The notes under the pieces were generated by a model. That model did not search any database, was not told the DNA's origin, and was given only the letters and a program-made list of their open reading frames with translations. From positions 1 through 64,000 of the forward strand of contig MEUE01000004.1 of the NCBI GenBank assembly GCA_001771585.1: 64,000 nt of DNA. The letters are read 5' to 3'. Origin of the DNA: a candidate division WOR-1 bacterium RIFOXYB2_FULL_46_45 (GTDB lineage Bacteria; Margulisbacteria; WOR-1; XYC2-FULL-46-14). Shown here one piece after another: positions 39,656 through 49,512 of the stretch. The translations under genes were made by a program, and so were the position numbers. Position 1 is the stretch's first letter. Every line of letters starts with the position of its first letter.

Positions 39656-40044
39656 AAAAAGCCGGATTTACCTTAATTGAAATCATTATGGCAATCGTCA
39701 TTACCGGAATTATCGTCATTTCGGTCGCTTCCGCCTACCGGCAGATCGTTTTTTCGATCGGCCAGAACGCAAAAATCTCCAAAGCACTCGACCTGTCGCG
39801 GTTGGAATTTTCAATCGTCAACAGCATCGGCTACACCGACGCGACTTTAGCCGGCGGCTACAACAACCTGACTTCAAACTACCAGAGTTCCGGCTTTGAT
39901 CTGCGCAGGATGGTAACCTACGAAGCCGGCGACGCCTTGAGCGCCCAAAGCTTGAAGCATATCACCGTAACGGTTTTGAGCGGAAGCCAAACAATCTTAA
40001 GCACCGATATCTTGAGGGCAAAAAATGTCACTTACGCGCCGTAA
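39652..40044 (+). CDS. Type IV pilin-like minor pseudopilin
   Basis: 130 residues with a textbook prepilin peptidase site and helix: KKAG-FTLIEIIMAIVITGI. The rest (RLEFSIVNSIGYTDATLAGG) is a small soluble domain. Processed by PilD-type peptidase and built into the pilus tip or pseudopilus. Overlaps both neighbours, so the three pseudopilin genes are one unit. Confidence 0.88.
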   Translation: MKKAGFTLIEIIMAIVITGIIVISVASAYRQIVFSIGQNAKISKALDLSRLEFSIVNSIGYTDATLAGGYNNLTSNYQSSGFDLRRMVTYEAGDALSAQSLKHITVTVLSGSQTILSTDILRAKNVTYAP

Positions 40045-40594
40045 AGGTTACACACTGGTCGAGCTGACGCTGGTGATTGTCCTTCTGGGGATAATCGCTT
40101 CGCTGGGAGCGGCTTTTTTTGTCCCGATTGTCCGGCTCTACTTTTTTACCCCGACAGAACTACGAAACGAATACGTGGCAAACCGGATCGTTGAAACAAT
40201 AATCGAGGGCGATTCGGAAATAAAGGGGCTAAGAATAATAAAAAATATTGTTTCCGCAAGTGACGCGTCGATAAGCTATGTGGATGCCGATAATGTTTCC
40301 GCATCTATTACCTGGAACAGCGGAACGAAAAAAATCAGGAGGACTATTTCTCCCCCCCCACAAACACTGCCGATCGAAGCTCCCACACATGACACTCTAA
40401 TTATTGGCACAACCGCCGGGGTAATATTTAAATACTATGACTCATCCGGACTCCCAATCAGCACTCCGGTCGCGACCCCTGCCGATATCGCCCGGATCCA
40501 GCTGGATTGGATTGCCTACACCGGATCGGGGGATGTCTTATCGGCACAAGGATATTATTTGATCCACTCCGGAGTTTTTGTTAAGCAGTTCTAG
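40025..40594 (+). CDS. Type IV pilin-like minor pseudopilin (GspJ/PilW-like)
   Basis: 189 residues; prepilin site RRKG-YTLVELTLVIVLLGI, then a beta-rich domain. Length and position after a shorter pseudopilin resemble GspJ/PilW. It overlaps the upstream gene by 20 bases and converges with the pilC-like gene, overlapping it by 4. Confidence 0.85.
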   Translation: MSLTRRKGYTLVELTLVIVLLGIIASLGAAFFVPIVRLYFFTPTELRNEYVANRIVETIIEGDSEIKGLRIIKNIVSASDASISYVDADNVSASITWNSGTKKIRRTISPPPQTLPIEAPTHDTLIIGTTAGVIFKYYDSSGLPISTPVATPADIARIQLDWIAYTGSGDVLSAQGYYLIHSGVFVKQF

Positions 40595-41808
40595 TTCCCC
40601 ATGACCGCGCTGTTTAAATCCCACATCGGCATAAAAATACCCAGAGCCAACAGGGCAACCAGCAGAGCCATAATGAAGATCAAAAACGGCTCAAGCAGGG
40701 TCATTAAATTGGAGACGACATAGTCGGCCTCTTCGTCAAAATAAGCGGCGGTCTTGGAAAGCATTTCAGAAAGGTTTCCGGATTTTTCGCCGATCGCCGC
40801 CATGTGTACCGAGGTTCCGGGAAAAAGCCGGTGCTTTTTCATAGCCAGCGACAAACTGCCGCCGGCAATAATCTCTTTCTGGATATCGTTGATCGCGTCG
40901 GATAATATCCGGTTGTCGGCGGTATCGGCGGTAACGGAAAGAGAATAAACGATCGTGATCCCGCTGTCGAGCATCGCGGAGAGCATATTGAAAAAACGGG
41001 CCAGAGAAAGCTTGGTGTTTAACGTTCCGATAACCGGAAGAGTTAGCATCATCCGATCCCAAAAACGGCGGCCGAAGTAACTTCCCAAAAACATTTTAAA
41101 GGCGGCATACAACAAAAAGGCAAAAATTAGGATTAGCCACCAATAGACGGTGAAAACAGTATTGATTTGCAAAAGAATTTGGGTTGGAAGGGGCAAGTCG
41201 GATCCAAAAGAAGCAAAAACACCTTTAAAGTTCGGAATGATTTGCGTAACCGCGATAATGAAGCCGACCCCCAAAACAGAAAGGACCAGGATCGGATAGC
41301 GTAAAGCGCTTTTGATCTTTTGCTGAAAACTGCTCTCTTTTTCAAGAAAATTTGAAATCCTCTTTAAAACATCCCCAAGCACCCCGCCCTTTTCCCCCGC
41401 CTCCACCATGGCGACAAGAAGGTGAGAAAAAACCCTGGGATGCTTTGAAAGCGCTTGCGAAAAACTGCTCCCGCTTTCTATGTCGTCTTTAATCCGCCCG
41501 ATTACTTTTTTCAGGTTGTTATCGGTAACCTGCTCTTCAACCGCCGTCAAGGTTTCAAAAAGGGGGACTCCCGCCGAAAAGATCGTCCCGATTTGCTTGA
41601 AAAAAATCGAGAGGTCGCGGGTCTTGATCCTGTAAAAAAAATAAGAGAGGGAGGCAAAATCAAAAATCAGCCCTTTGGCTTCAACCGTGACCGGGGTCAG
41701 TTTCTTTTTGGTCAGTTCAAGCGAGGCCGCTTCGGCGGAAACGGAATTTAATTCCCCTTCCACCAATTCCCCGATCTCGTTTCGGGCCTTATAAATATAT
41801 TTATTCAA
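40591..41808 (-). CDS. pilC: PilC/GspF inner-membrane platform protein
   Basis: 405 residues with two T2SF repeats: LSIFFKQIGTIFSAGVPLFETL (from about residue 65) and LARFFNMLSAMLDSGITIVYSL (from about 267), each followed by helices and membrane spans (LSVLGVGFIIAVTQIIP; LIFIMALLVALLALGIF). It anchors the ATPase and recruits pilins. It follows the pilB-like gene with an 8-base overlap. Confidence 0.93.
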   Translation of the reverse strand: MNKYIYKARNEIGELVEGELNSVSAEAASLELTKKKLTPVTVEAKGLIFDFASLSYFFYRIKTRDLSIFFKQIGTIFSAGVPLFETLTAVEEQVTDNNLKKVIGRIKDDIESGSSFSQALSKHPRVFSHLLVAMVEAGEKGGVLGDVLKRISNFLEKESSFQQKIKSALRYPILVLSVLGVGFIIAVTQIIPNFKGVFASFGSDLPLPTQILLQINTVFTVYWWLILIFAFLLYAAFKMFLGSYFGRRFWDRMMLTLPVIGTLNTKLSLARFFNMLSAMLDSGITIVYSLSVTADTADNRILSDAINDIQKEIIAGGSLSLAMKKHRLFPGTSVHMAAIGEKSGNLSEMLSKTAAYFDEEADYVVSNLMTLLEPFLIFIMALLVALLALGIFMPMWDLNSAVMGN

Positions 41809-43300
41809 GTTCCGTTACCCTCAACACTTCGTCCAAGGTGGTAGCTCCGGCCTTAACTTTTTCCATCCCGTCCTGATAAAGCGTTTTCATCCCGTGCTCA
41901 ACCGCGTACTTTCGGATCTCATCAGATGAAGCTTTCCTGGTAATCATCTGGCGAATTTGGTCGTCTATTATAAGCAATTCAAAAATCCCGGTGCGCCCCT
42001 TGAAACCGCTCCCTTTACACGCCTTGCATCCCGTCCCTTTGGCAAGGGACTTAATTTCCGGAAAACGCTGTTTTAACTCTTCGGGGGGAGGAGCTTCGAT
42101 CTTACATTTTTTACAGATCGTCCTGACCAGCCGCTGAGCCATCACCCCTTCAAGAGAAGAAGCAATCAAAAACGGCTCTACTTTCATATCAATTAAGCGA
42201 ACAATCGCTCCGGAAGAATCATTAGTATGCAAGGTTGAAAAGACCATGTGGCCGGTCAAAGCCGCCTGGACCGCGATCGCCGCGGTTTCGCCGTCGCGGA
42301 TTTCACTGACTAAAACCACATCCGGATCCTGCCGCAAGATTGAACGGAGTGCCGAAGCAAAAGTCAGCCCGGCTTTGACGTTAATCTGCGACTGGGTAAT
42401 CCCCGGAAGTTCGTATTCAATCGGATCTTCAACGGTTGTAACATTCAGTTCTTTACTGTTTATCTCTCCCAAGGCCGCGTATAAAGTGGTAGTTTTTCCC
42501 GACCCGGTCGGACCGGTGATCAGAATTATGCCGTGCGGCTTATGGATCAACCCCAAAAACTTTTTGTAATTTTCTTCCGAAAAACCGATGTCGGTCAAAC
42601 CGTATAGCATCGAGCCCTTGTCCAAGATCCTGATCACCACTTTTTCACCGTAAGCGGAAGGGAAAGTTGAAATCCTAAAATCGATCGAGCGGCCGGATTC
42701 TTTTATTTCAAAACGTCCGTCCTGTGGAACCCGGTTTTCGGCAATGTCCATGCCGGCCAAAACCTTGATCCGGGAGACCAAAGGTGCTGACATAAACTGC
42801 GGCATTACCGATTCTTCGTGCAAAACTCCGTCAACGCGGAACCGGACCCGAACATCGTTATGTTCCGGTTCGATATGGATATCGCTCGCCCGTTCGCGCA
42901 GGGCCTGGGTTATCAGCACATTGACCAGTTTAACAATCGGGGCCGCTTCTTCTCCGATTACTTTTACTTTCTTTGCTTCACCGATCGGCTTATAGTTTTT
43001 TACTACATCCTCAATCACAGCGGAGATTCCGTAATATTCCGAAATGGCCTCTTTGATCTGCTTTTCGTTGCTTTTTACAACCGAAATTTCCATTCCGGAG
43101 GCGGTGCGCAGCTCGTCCAGCGCCAGGACATTTTTGGGATCGGACATGGCGACGGTCAAGTTTTTCCCCGCTTTAAAAAGGGGCATCAGGTTGTATTTTT
43201 CGGCCAGGGAAGCGGGAACGGAAGGAATAACCGAAGCGTCGATACTATAGCCGGCCAGGTCTACTTCGGGAACACTTCCAAAACTATCGTTTTTTGCCAC
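41801..43300 (-). CDS. pilB: PilB/GspE secretion ATPase
   Basis: 499 residues: N-terminal T2SSE_N domain (1-100), ATPase core with Walker A GPTGSGKT (263-270), Asp box (TVEDPIEY), Walker B (LRQDPDVVLVSEIRD), His box (GHMVFSTLHTND), and a zinc-binding CxxC pair (CKKC ... CKAC). It powers pilus or pseudopilus extension. No retraction ATPase (PilT) is in the window, so pilus and secretion systems cannot be told apart. A receiver gene lies 5 bases upstream. Confidence 0.95.
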   Translation of the reverse strand: MAKNDSFGSVPEVDLAGYSIDASVIPSVPASLAEKYNLMPLFKAGKNLTVAMSDPKNVLALDELRTASGMEISVVKSNEKQIKEAISEYYGISAVIEDVVKNYKPIGEAKKVKVIGEEAAPIVKLVNVLITQALRERASDIHIEPEHNDVRVRFRVDGVLHEESVMPQFMSAPLVSRIKVLAGMDIAENRVPQDGRFEIKESGRSIDFRISTFPSAYGEKVVIRILDKGSMLYGLTDIGFSEENYKKFLGLIHKPHGIILITGPTGSGKTTTLYAALGEINSKELNVTTVEDPIEYELPGITQSQINVKAGLTFASALRSILRQDPDVVLVSEIRDGETAAIAVQAALTGHMVFSTLHTNDSSGAIVRLIDMKVEPFLIASSLEGVMAQRLVRTICKKCKIEAPPPEELKQRFPEIKSLAKGTGCKACKGSGFKGRTGIFELLIIDDQIRQMITRKASSDEIRKYAVEHGMKTLYQDGMEKVKAGATTLDEVLRVTELE

Positions 43301-43305
43301 GGCTG

Positions 43306-43674
43306 TTATCCTTTTAACAATTCGTTAATCTTTGCTATGAGGGCCTGCGGTTCAAAGGGCTTAACAATATAAGCGTCCGCCCCGACATCTTTTCCGGTCG
43401 CCTTATCGGACTCCTGCGCCCTGGCCGAAAACAGAATGATCGGAATCTTGCCGGTTTTTTCTTCAAACTTCAAAAGCCGGCAGACCTCGTAACCATTCAT
43501 TTTGGGGAGCATCAGGTCAAGAATAATCAGGTCAGGTTTTTCACTCCGCGCTTTTTCAAGCCCCTCAACCCCGTCTCCGGCTGTTATTACCTCAAAGCCA
43601 TTGGCGGCAAGCCGCATCTTTACCATTTCAACCAATTCCGGTTCGTCGTCAACCAGCAGAATCTTCTTTGCCAT
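43306..43674 (-). CDS. Single-domain response regulator next to pilB
   Basis: 122 residues from the ATG at 43672-43674 (GGAGGG about 9 bases upstream). ILLVDDEPE, phospho-acceptor Asp in LIILDLMLPKMNG, Ser in ILFSARAQ, Lys in YIVKPFEP. It sits between the PAS histidine kinase gene and pilB, in the same direction, so it is a likely partner of that kinase and could tune pilus assembly (inference). Confidence 0.87.
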   Translation of the reverse strand: MAKKILLVDDEPELVEMVKMRLAANGFEVITAGDGVEGLEKARSEKPDLIILDLMLPKMNGYEVCRLLKFEEKTGKIPIILFSARAQESDKATGKDVGADAYIVKPFEPQALIAKINELLKG

Positions 43675-43689
43675 TCCTTTTCCCTCCAT

Positions 43690-46013
43690 TTATTTTTTTA
43701 CTTTTGGAACAGTAAAGGTAAAAGTCGTCCCTTTTCCCAATTCGGATTCAACCCAAATTTTCCCGCCCTGCAATTCGACTAAATTCTTCGCTATGGCCAG
43801 GCCCAACCCGGTCCCCCCTTTGCTCCGATCCAGCTGTTGGAATCTTGAAAAGAGCTTGGGAATATCTTCCCCGGCAATCCCCTTCCCGGTATCCGATACC
43901 GAAATCCGGACAAAGTCGGGCTCTTCTTCCAGCTTAAGCGTTATCTGCCCCCCTTTGGGGGTAAACTTTAGGGAATTGGTAATCAAATTAATAAAAATCT
44001 GTTCCAACCGGTCGGGATCGGCGTAAACCAAAACATTTTCACCCGCAGAACAATCGGCAACCATTCTTATCCCTTCGGCATCGGCCTTGATTTTGGAGGC
44101 TTCAATCACCTTGTGCCCGATCTCGCATATTGGAAATTCTTTCGGATGGATGTCGACCCGATTCGCTTCGATCTTTGAGATATCGAGCAGATCGTTGATA
44201 ATCCGGGTCAGCCGGTCAATATTGTTTTTTGAAATATCAAGAACCTTTTTCTGGTCCGTTCCTATTTTTCCGTAAAGCTCGTCCAAAACCTGCATAATCC
44301 CTTCTTTTATAATTGTTAGAGGCGTACGAAGCTCGTGAGAAACCGTGGCGATAAAATCGGACTTCAATTTGTCCAACTCAAGCAGTTTTTTGTTTTTCTC
44401 CTCCAATTCTTTCTCCGTTTTTTTGCGCTCCGTTATGTCGCGCACAACATGCACCAGTTTTTCAAGCTCTCCCTTGCCGTCAAAAATCGGGGAAGTCGAA
44501 ATCAACAGCCAGCCATTCAGCTTTGGTTCAAAAACCTCAAGCTGTTCGTCTTTTTTTGAAATTATCGCCCTTTCCATCGGGCAGCTCCCTATCGGACAAT
44601 CGGTGTCGTGAAAAATCACGTAACATTTTTGCCCGATGATCTCCTCTTTTTTCTTGCCCAACATCTTACAAAGCGCGGCATTGGCATTTAAAATAGTATG
44701 GTCGACCGCATGGATTGAGACCCCGTCCGACATGGCATCAAAGGTTTGAGCCCACTCTTTGGCCAAGGCGGCCACACGTTCTTTTTCTTTGTGTAATTCG
44801 GTAACGTCACGGACAATCCCCTGAAGAACAGCTTCTCCTCCAATCACCATCTTAGTCAACAAGACCGTTGCCGAAAACTCTTCTCCGTTAAACTTCTTGT
44901 GCCTCCATTCAAAAGAACTGCTCCCGTCTTTCATGGCCAGTTCGATCATTTTCTTGGCTTTGACGGAAGAAAGCTGCGCGTCCGGCTGAAACTTGGGAGA
45001 GAGGTCCCACGGCCCAAGGGAAGAAAATTGGACATTATCCTTAATATTAAATAATTTTAAAGTTGCCGGATTACATTCTAAAAACTTCCAATCCGGGGGA
45101 GACAAAATCATAATCGCATCGCTTGAGGACTGGAACAATGTTCTGAATTTTTCTTCCACCAGCTTGCGTTTGTTCTCAGCTTTCTTAACCGATCTTGCCC
45201 CTAAAAACAACAAAAAGGAATAAAAAAATATGTTTGAGGCGGCGACCAAAGAAACGCCAAAAGCATTGCTGTAATGAAAAAATTGCTCGCCGGTCAACTT
45301 TAGCCAGCCCAAAAACAAAGGAAGCAAAAGAGCCATCGGAAAAAGTCTTCTTGTTATGATCCCCGCAAACCCCCGATCAAACAGCAAAGAGACAAACCCG
45401 CAATTTGGACGGGAGAGAAGAATCCCCCCCCCGCAACGATAAAAACGATAGTCGTATGCAGAGCCATTGGGGTGAATAACCATATTTGACCGTAAAACTC
45501 GACCACACCGTATAAATAACCAATCAAACTGTTGGCCGAGATCAACACGGACAATACGCAGGCAAACTGAAAAAGAACGGTGCAAAGCCTTGTTTTGTAA
45601 TCCAAAAAAATAAGCGCAAAGGCAAGCAGAAAAAAACAAAGAGCGGTATTGGGGGACATCCGGCCGAGGTAAACGGTGTGGGCGGCTCCCGCCGCCTCCG
45701 GGACCAGCATTTGGTCTATCCCCAAATTTACGCCGAAAGCATACTCCGCCAAAGTCAACAGGCCAATCAGCCCGGCAATAAAAGCGGAAAGACGAGAAAT
45801 AAAAAGCTCGGCCTTATCAGGATTTTCTTTTTTCTGTAAAAACAAAGAAAGGCCGATTAAAATAAAAGCAAAAGCGGTATTGGCTTTCATGGTAACCAGG
45901 CCGGGAAGAACGCTCTTTAGCTGTGGGATATCAAGGATCCAGCCAAACGAGACAACTATTCCAACGGCAAAAACCAAAAGACCCAAAAAACCGATCCCAT
46001 CTTTCATTCGCAT
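43690..46013 (-). pseudogene. MASE-PAS histidine kinase split by a 9-G tract (frameshift)
   Basis: Two overlapping frames encode one kinase. The upstream frame (from about 46013 to 45430) gives membrane helices (FAFILIGLSLFLQ, LCFFLLAFALIFL, MALHTTIVFIVAGGG). The downstream frame (about 45430-43690) continues with the missing helices (FAGIITRRLFPMALLLPLFL), two PAS domains (FRTLFQSSSDAIMIL; TFDAMSDGVSIHAVD with CPIGSCP), HisKA (ATVSHELRTPL) and HATPase (GTGLGLAI). The join falls in GCGGGGGGGGGATTC, nine G on the coding strand (45424-45432); ten or seven G restore a single frame. It may be phase-variable, inactive, or a sequencing error. Confidence 0.8.
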
Positions 46014-46102
46014 TTGTCGAGAATTATAGCAAATTATAATCCTTGCGGATAGCACAATTTTTAGATAAGATTACGGATATTAGGCATCGGATATTACTTC
46101 TC

Positions 46103-47659
46103 CTACTCTTTAAGGAACTCTCTGATCTTCTCCTGCCCCTTTTTGGTCTTTGAAAGGATCTCCGCCGCTTCGGCGCGGGTAAATATTTTCCCGGGATTAA
46201 AATCGGCGGTCCCAAGATATTCCAGGAACCCGGCCTTCTTGGCCGCCGCCGCGGTTGGAGGATTTAAACCGGCAAACTTGGCAAAAATTATGACTGCTTC
46301 TCCCCGGGTCAACACTTGGTCTTTGCTCCGTGAAGCTTCTTTGGTCGCGACCGTAAGCCCCTTCGCCCGCGCCAGGACCGCGTTTAACTGGCCGCGGGTG
46401 ATCGCGTCATCGGGCCGAAAGGTCCGGTCCGGATAACCGTCGATAATCCCAAGGGTCGCAAAATATTCAATCGGCTCCGCCGCCCAATAATACGAATTTA
46501 TGTCGGTAAACTGCTTCAACCTCGGCTTTTTCTTTAAAATCGGAAAAAGCCCTCCCTTATCTTTTTCTCCGATCCGCAAGTCGTCGCGGAAATCCTCGTC
46601 GTAACCGATATAGCCGATCGAAAAGAAATGCGAGGTGTTGCTCTTTATTTCCCCAAATTGATGGTAGGCGTAATCAAAGGTGAACCCGGCCGCCTTGAGG
46701 CCGACCCCGCAAGTAATGTTGCTGTCAATTCCGGTCCCTCCCGATTCGGTCGCCTTATAATCCTGATCGATACCAAGCCGCAAAGCAAACCCACGGGTGA
46801 CCCACCATTCCGACCCGAGCTTAAAAAGAAGCGGACGGGAAAGATTGGGATAATTTTGCAGTTCGGCCATGACGGAAACATTCTGGTTGTTAAACTGCCT
46901 GAAACCGGAAGCGCCAAAAAGTTTAAGATATGCGCCCAAATTAACCAGAAGCGGCATCCCCTCTTCCCGGTTATTTTTCTGCCAGGTAAATTTGCCGCCC
47001 ATGGAAGTTGGAAGGGCGTTTTTGGCCAGACAGCCAATGCTTAAAAAACCGCGCGGCTTCCACTTTAATCCGAGATCGGCCTCCATTCCGGTTCCGGCCG
47101 CTCCCGCCATCGCCCCCGAATTCAAAGAAAAAGTCTGGACAAAATATTTCAGGTTCAAACCGAGCGCAAAAACCGGATTAAACTTGCGGCTGTAGGAAAG
47201 ATAATAGATCCCCGAAGTGTAATCGGTATAAGCGTACGGATCGGAAATAACGTCCCCGGTCGGAGTGTGGGTTAGGGTCGTGAGCGGAATGCTCTGCAAG
47301 CCGGCCGACATGTAGCCGAAGCCGAGCGAGCCGAAAGGAAAAGTATCGGCAATTCCGAGAGAAAGATAATTGACATCCTCCATCAAACGTCCCATCATCG
47401 AGACGATTTTTAGTTTTGGAAAATCGGAGAGCCCGGCCGGGTTCGTAAAAATGCCGGAGCCGTCGGACGACAAGGCGGCATAGGCCTTACCGAGAGCCAA
47501 TGGGCGGGCGCCGATGCCGATCTCCGATAAATCAGTGAAGGCGTAGGCAACTTGCGGGAAAATCCAAAATCCCAATATCAAAATCCCAATAAATCCTAAA
47601 ATCTTTAAATATTTAAATTTTCCCGATTCATTTGGATTTGGGATTTTGTCATTTGTCAT
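46103..47659 (-). CDS. PorV-like barrel with C-terminal SLH segments
   Basis: 518 residues. The N-terminus begins with a repeat-derived stretch and a hydrophobic signal (FIGILILGFWIFPQVAYA), then the PorV-type motif ARPLALGKAYAALSSDGSGI and IFTNPAGL, barrel strands to about residue 375, and SLH segments (FTDINSYYWAAEPIEYFATL, GYPDRTFRPDDAITRGQL, later FTRAEAAEIL). Barrels with SLH domains tether outer membrane to wall polymer in OmpM; there SLH is N-terminal, here C-terminal, so topology is uncertain. A perfect promoter (47671-47699) lies 11 bases before the ATG. Confidence 0.8.
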   Translation of the reverse strand: MTNDKIPNPNESGKFKYLKILGFIGILILGFWIFPQVAYAFTDLSEIGIGARPLALGKAYAALSSDGSGIFTNPAGLSDFPKLKIVSMMGRLMEDVNYLSLGIADTFPFGSLGFGYMSAGLQSIPLTTLTHTPTGDVISDPYAYTDYTSGIYYLSYSRKFNPVFALGLNLKYFVQTFSLNSGAMAGAAGTGMEADLGLKWKPRGFLSIGCLAKNALPTSMGGKFTWQKNNREEGMPLLVNLGAYLKLFGASGFRQFNNQNVSVMAELQNYPNLSRPLLFKLGSEWWVTRGFALRLGIDQDYKATESGGTGIDSNITCGVGLKAAGFTFDYAYHQFGEIKSNTSHFFSIGYIGYDEDFRDDLRIGEKDKGGLFPILKKKPRLKQFTDINSYYWAAEPIEYFATLGIIDGYPDRTFRPDDAITRGQLNAVLARAKGLTVATKEASRSKDQVLTRGEAVIIFAKFAGLNPPTAAAAKKAGFLEYLGTADFNPGKIFTRAEAAEILSKTKKGQEKIREFLKE

Positions 47660-47670
47660 TAGTATAGTTG

Positions 47671-47699
47671 ATTATATTTTCTTTATGATAGTTTGTCAA
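47671..47699 (-). promoter_or_regulatory. Consensus promoter of the SLH barrel gene
   Basis: Minus strand TTGACA (47694-47699), 17-bp spacer, TATAAT (47671-47676): a perfect sigma70 match. The ATG follows 11 bases after the -10 box and no ribosome site is present. Confidence 0.75.
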
Positions 47700-47721
47700 C
47701 GAAGGGAAATATTGATAAGAT
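47693..47721 (+). promoter_or_regulatory. Promoter of lepA, sharing its -35 site with the divergent promoter
   Basis: TTGTCA (47693-47698), 17-bp spacer, TAAGAT (47716-47721), then 6 bases to the lepA ATG, so a leaderless mRNA is predicted. Its -35 box lies on top of the -35 box of the opposite promoter. Confidence 0.6.
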
Positions 47722-47727
47722 TAAAGA

Positions 47728-49512
47728 ATGGACCCTCAAAAAATCCGTAATTTTTGCATCGTTGCCCACATCGACCACGGAAAATCGACCCTGGCCGACC
47801 GACTGCTTGAATTTACCGGAACAATTTCTAAACGGGAAATGAGAGCCCAGGTCCTGGACACCATGGACCTTGAACGCGAACGCGGGATCACCATCAAAGC
47901 GCAGGCGATCCGAATGCAGTATAAAGAATATACCCTGAACTTAATCGATACTCCCGGACATGTCGACTTCAGTTACGAAGTTTCAAGATCGCTGGCAGCG
48001 TGCGAAGGGGCTTTGCTCTTAATCGATGCCAGCCAGGGGATTGAAGCGCAAACCTTAGCCAACGCGTATCTCGCGATCAATAATAACCTGGTCATCATTC
48101 CGGTGATCAACAAGATCGATCTTCCCAACGCCGAAGTTGAGAAAACCCTGATAGAGCTCAAAAACGCTTTTGGCATCGAAAAAGAAGAAGTGATCCTGGC
48201 CAGCGCCAAAGAAGGAAAAGGGATGATTGAGATTATTGAAGCGATCATCAAAAAAATACCGGCGCCCACGGGAGACCCGAACAAGCCGCTCCAGGGATTG
48301 ATCTTTGATTCCCACTACGACAGCTACCGCGGAGTGATCGCCTATGTCCGGATCGTGAACGGGACGCTTAAAGCGGGCGGCAAAATAAAAATGATGGGGA
48401 CCGGAAGCGAATATGAAGCGTTGGAAGTCGGGACTTTGAAGCTGGGGCTCCAAAAAAAAGAAGAGCTTGGGATTGGCGAAGTCGGCTATCTGATTTCGGG
48501 AGTAAAGAACGTGCGGGAATGCCGGGTCGGAGATACCGTAACCGATACCAAAAATCCGGCGGAAGCCCCCCTCCCCGGCTACCAACCGATCAAGCCGATG
48601 GTCTTTTGCGGCTTCTATCCGGTCAATGCCGGCGACTTTGAACATTTGAAAGAGGCGCTTGAAAAATTACAACTAAACGATGCCGCACTCTTTTATGAGC
48701 CGGAAAGTTCCGCCGCCCTTGGACTTGGTTTCCGCTGCGGCTTTTTGGGGCTTTTGCATCTTGAAATTATCCAGGAGCGGCTGGAGCGGGAATATAACAT
48801 AGATTTAGTGGCGACCGCCCCCAACGTGATTTATAAGATCATCAAGACCGACGGAAGCGAACTTTTTATCGACAACCCGGCCAGCTTTCCCAATCCGACC
48901 CAAATTACGCAAATTGAAGAGCCGTTCATGAAGCTGACCGTTTTTTCTCCGAGCGATTATGTCGGAAAAATTATGGAGCTGGCGATGGACAAGCGGGCAG
49001 AATTTAAGGGAATGGAATATCTCGATCCGACCCGGGTAATGATGACTTTTCAAATTCCACTTTCGGAAGTGATCTCCGAATTCCATGACATGCTCAAGTC
49101 CTGTTCGCGCGGCTACGCTTCGATGGATTATGAGCTGATCGGCTACAAGCCCTCCGATCTGGTAAAGATGGACATTATGCTTAACCAGGAAAGCGTTGAC
49201 GCCCTTTCCATCATCGTCCACCGCGAAAAGGCCTACCACAAAGGAAAACTGCTGGCCGAAAAATTAAAAGAGGTGATCCCCAGGCACCAGTTTGAAATCC
49301 CGATCCAGGCAACGATCGGATCAAAAGTTATTGCCAGAGAAACGGTCCGCGCGATTAAAAAGGATGTTTTGCAAAAATGCTACGGCGGAGATATTTCCCG
49401 CAAGCGCAAACTGCTGGAAAAACAAAAAGCCGGAAAGAAGCGGATGAAGCGGATCGGCTCGGTTGATGTGCCACAAGAGGCGTTTCTAGCGGTTCTGCGC
49501 CTTGGCAAATGA
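47728..49512 (+). CDS. lepA: Elongation factor 4 (LepA)
   Basis: 594 residues with GTPase motifs [10 protein letters not shown] (G1), DTPGH (G3) and NKIDLP (G4), domain II, EF-G-like domains III and V, and the LepA-specific C-terminal domain ([20 protein letters not shown]). It acts on stalled or stressed ribosomes. Length is normal for the family. The stop overlaps the hemW start by 4 bases. Confidence 0.97.
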   Translation: MDPQKIRNFCIVAHIDHGKSTLADRLLEFTGTISKREMRAQVLDTMDLERERGITIKAQAIRMQYKEYTLNLIDTPGHVDFSYEVSRSLAACEGALLLIDASQGIEAQTLANAYLAINNNLVIIPVINKIDLPNAEVEKTLIELKNAFGIEKEEVILASAKEGKGMIEIIEAIIKKIPAPTGDPNKPLQGLIFDSHYDSYRGVIAYVRIVNGTLKAGGKIKMMGTGSEYEALEVGTLKLGLQKKEELGIGEVGYLISGVKNVRECRVGDTVTDTKNPAEAPLPGYQPIKPMVFCGFYPVNAGDFEHLKEALEKLQLNDAALFYEPESSAALGLGFRCGFLGLLHLEIIQERLEREYNIDLVATAPNVIYKIIKTDGSELFIDNPASFPNPTQITQIEEPFMKLTVFSPSDYVGKIMELAMDKRAEFKGMEYLDPTRVMMTFQIPLSEVISEFHDMLKSCSRGYASMDYELIGYKPSDLVKMDIMLNQESVDALSIIVHREKAYHKGKLLAEKLKEVIPRHQFEIPIQATIGSKVIARETVRAIKKDVLQKCYGGDISRKRKLLEKQKAGKKRMKRIGSVDVPQEAFLAVLRLGK

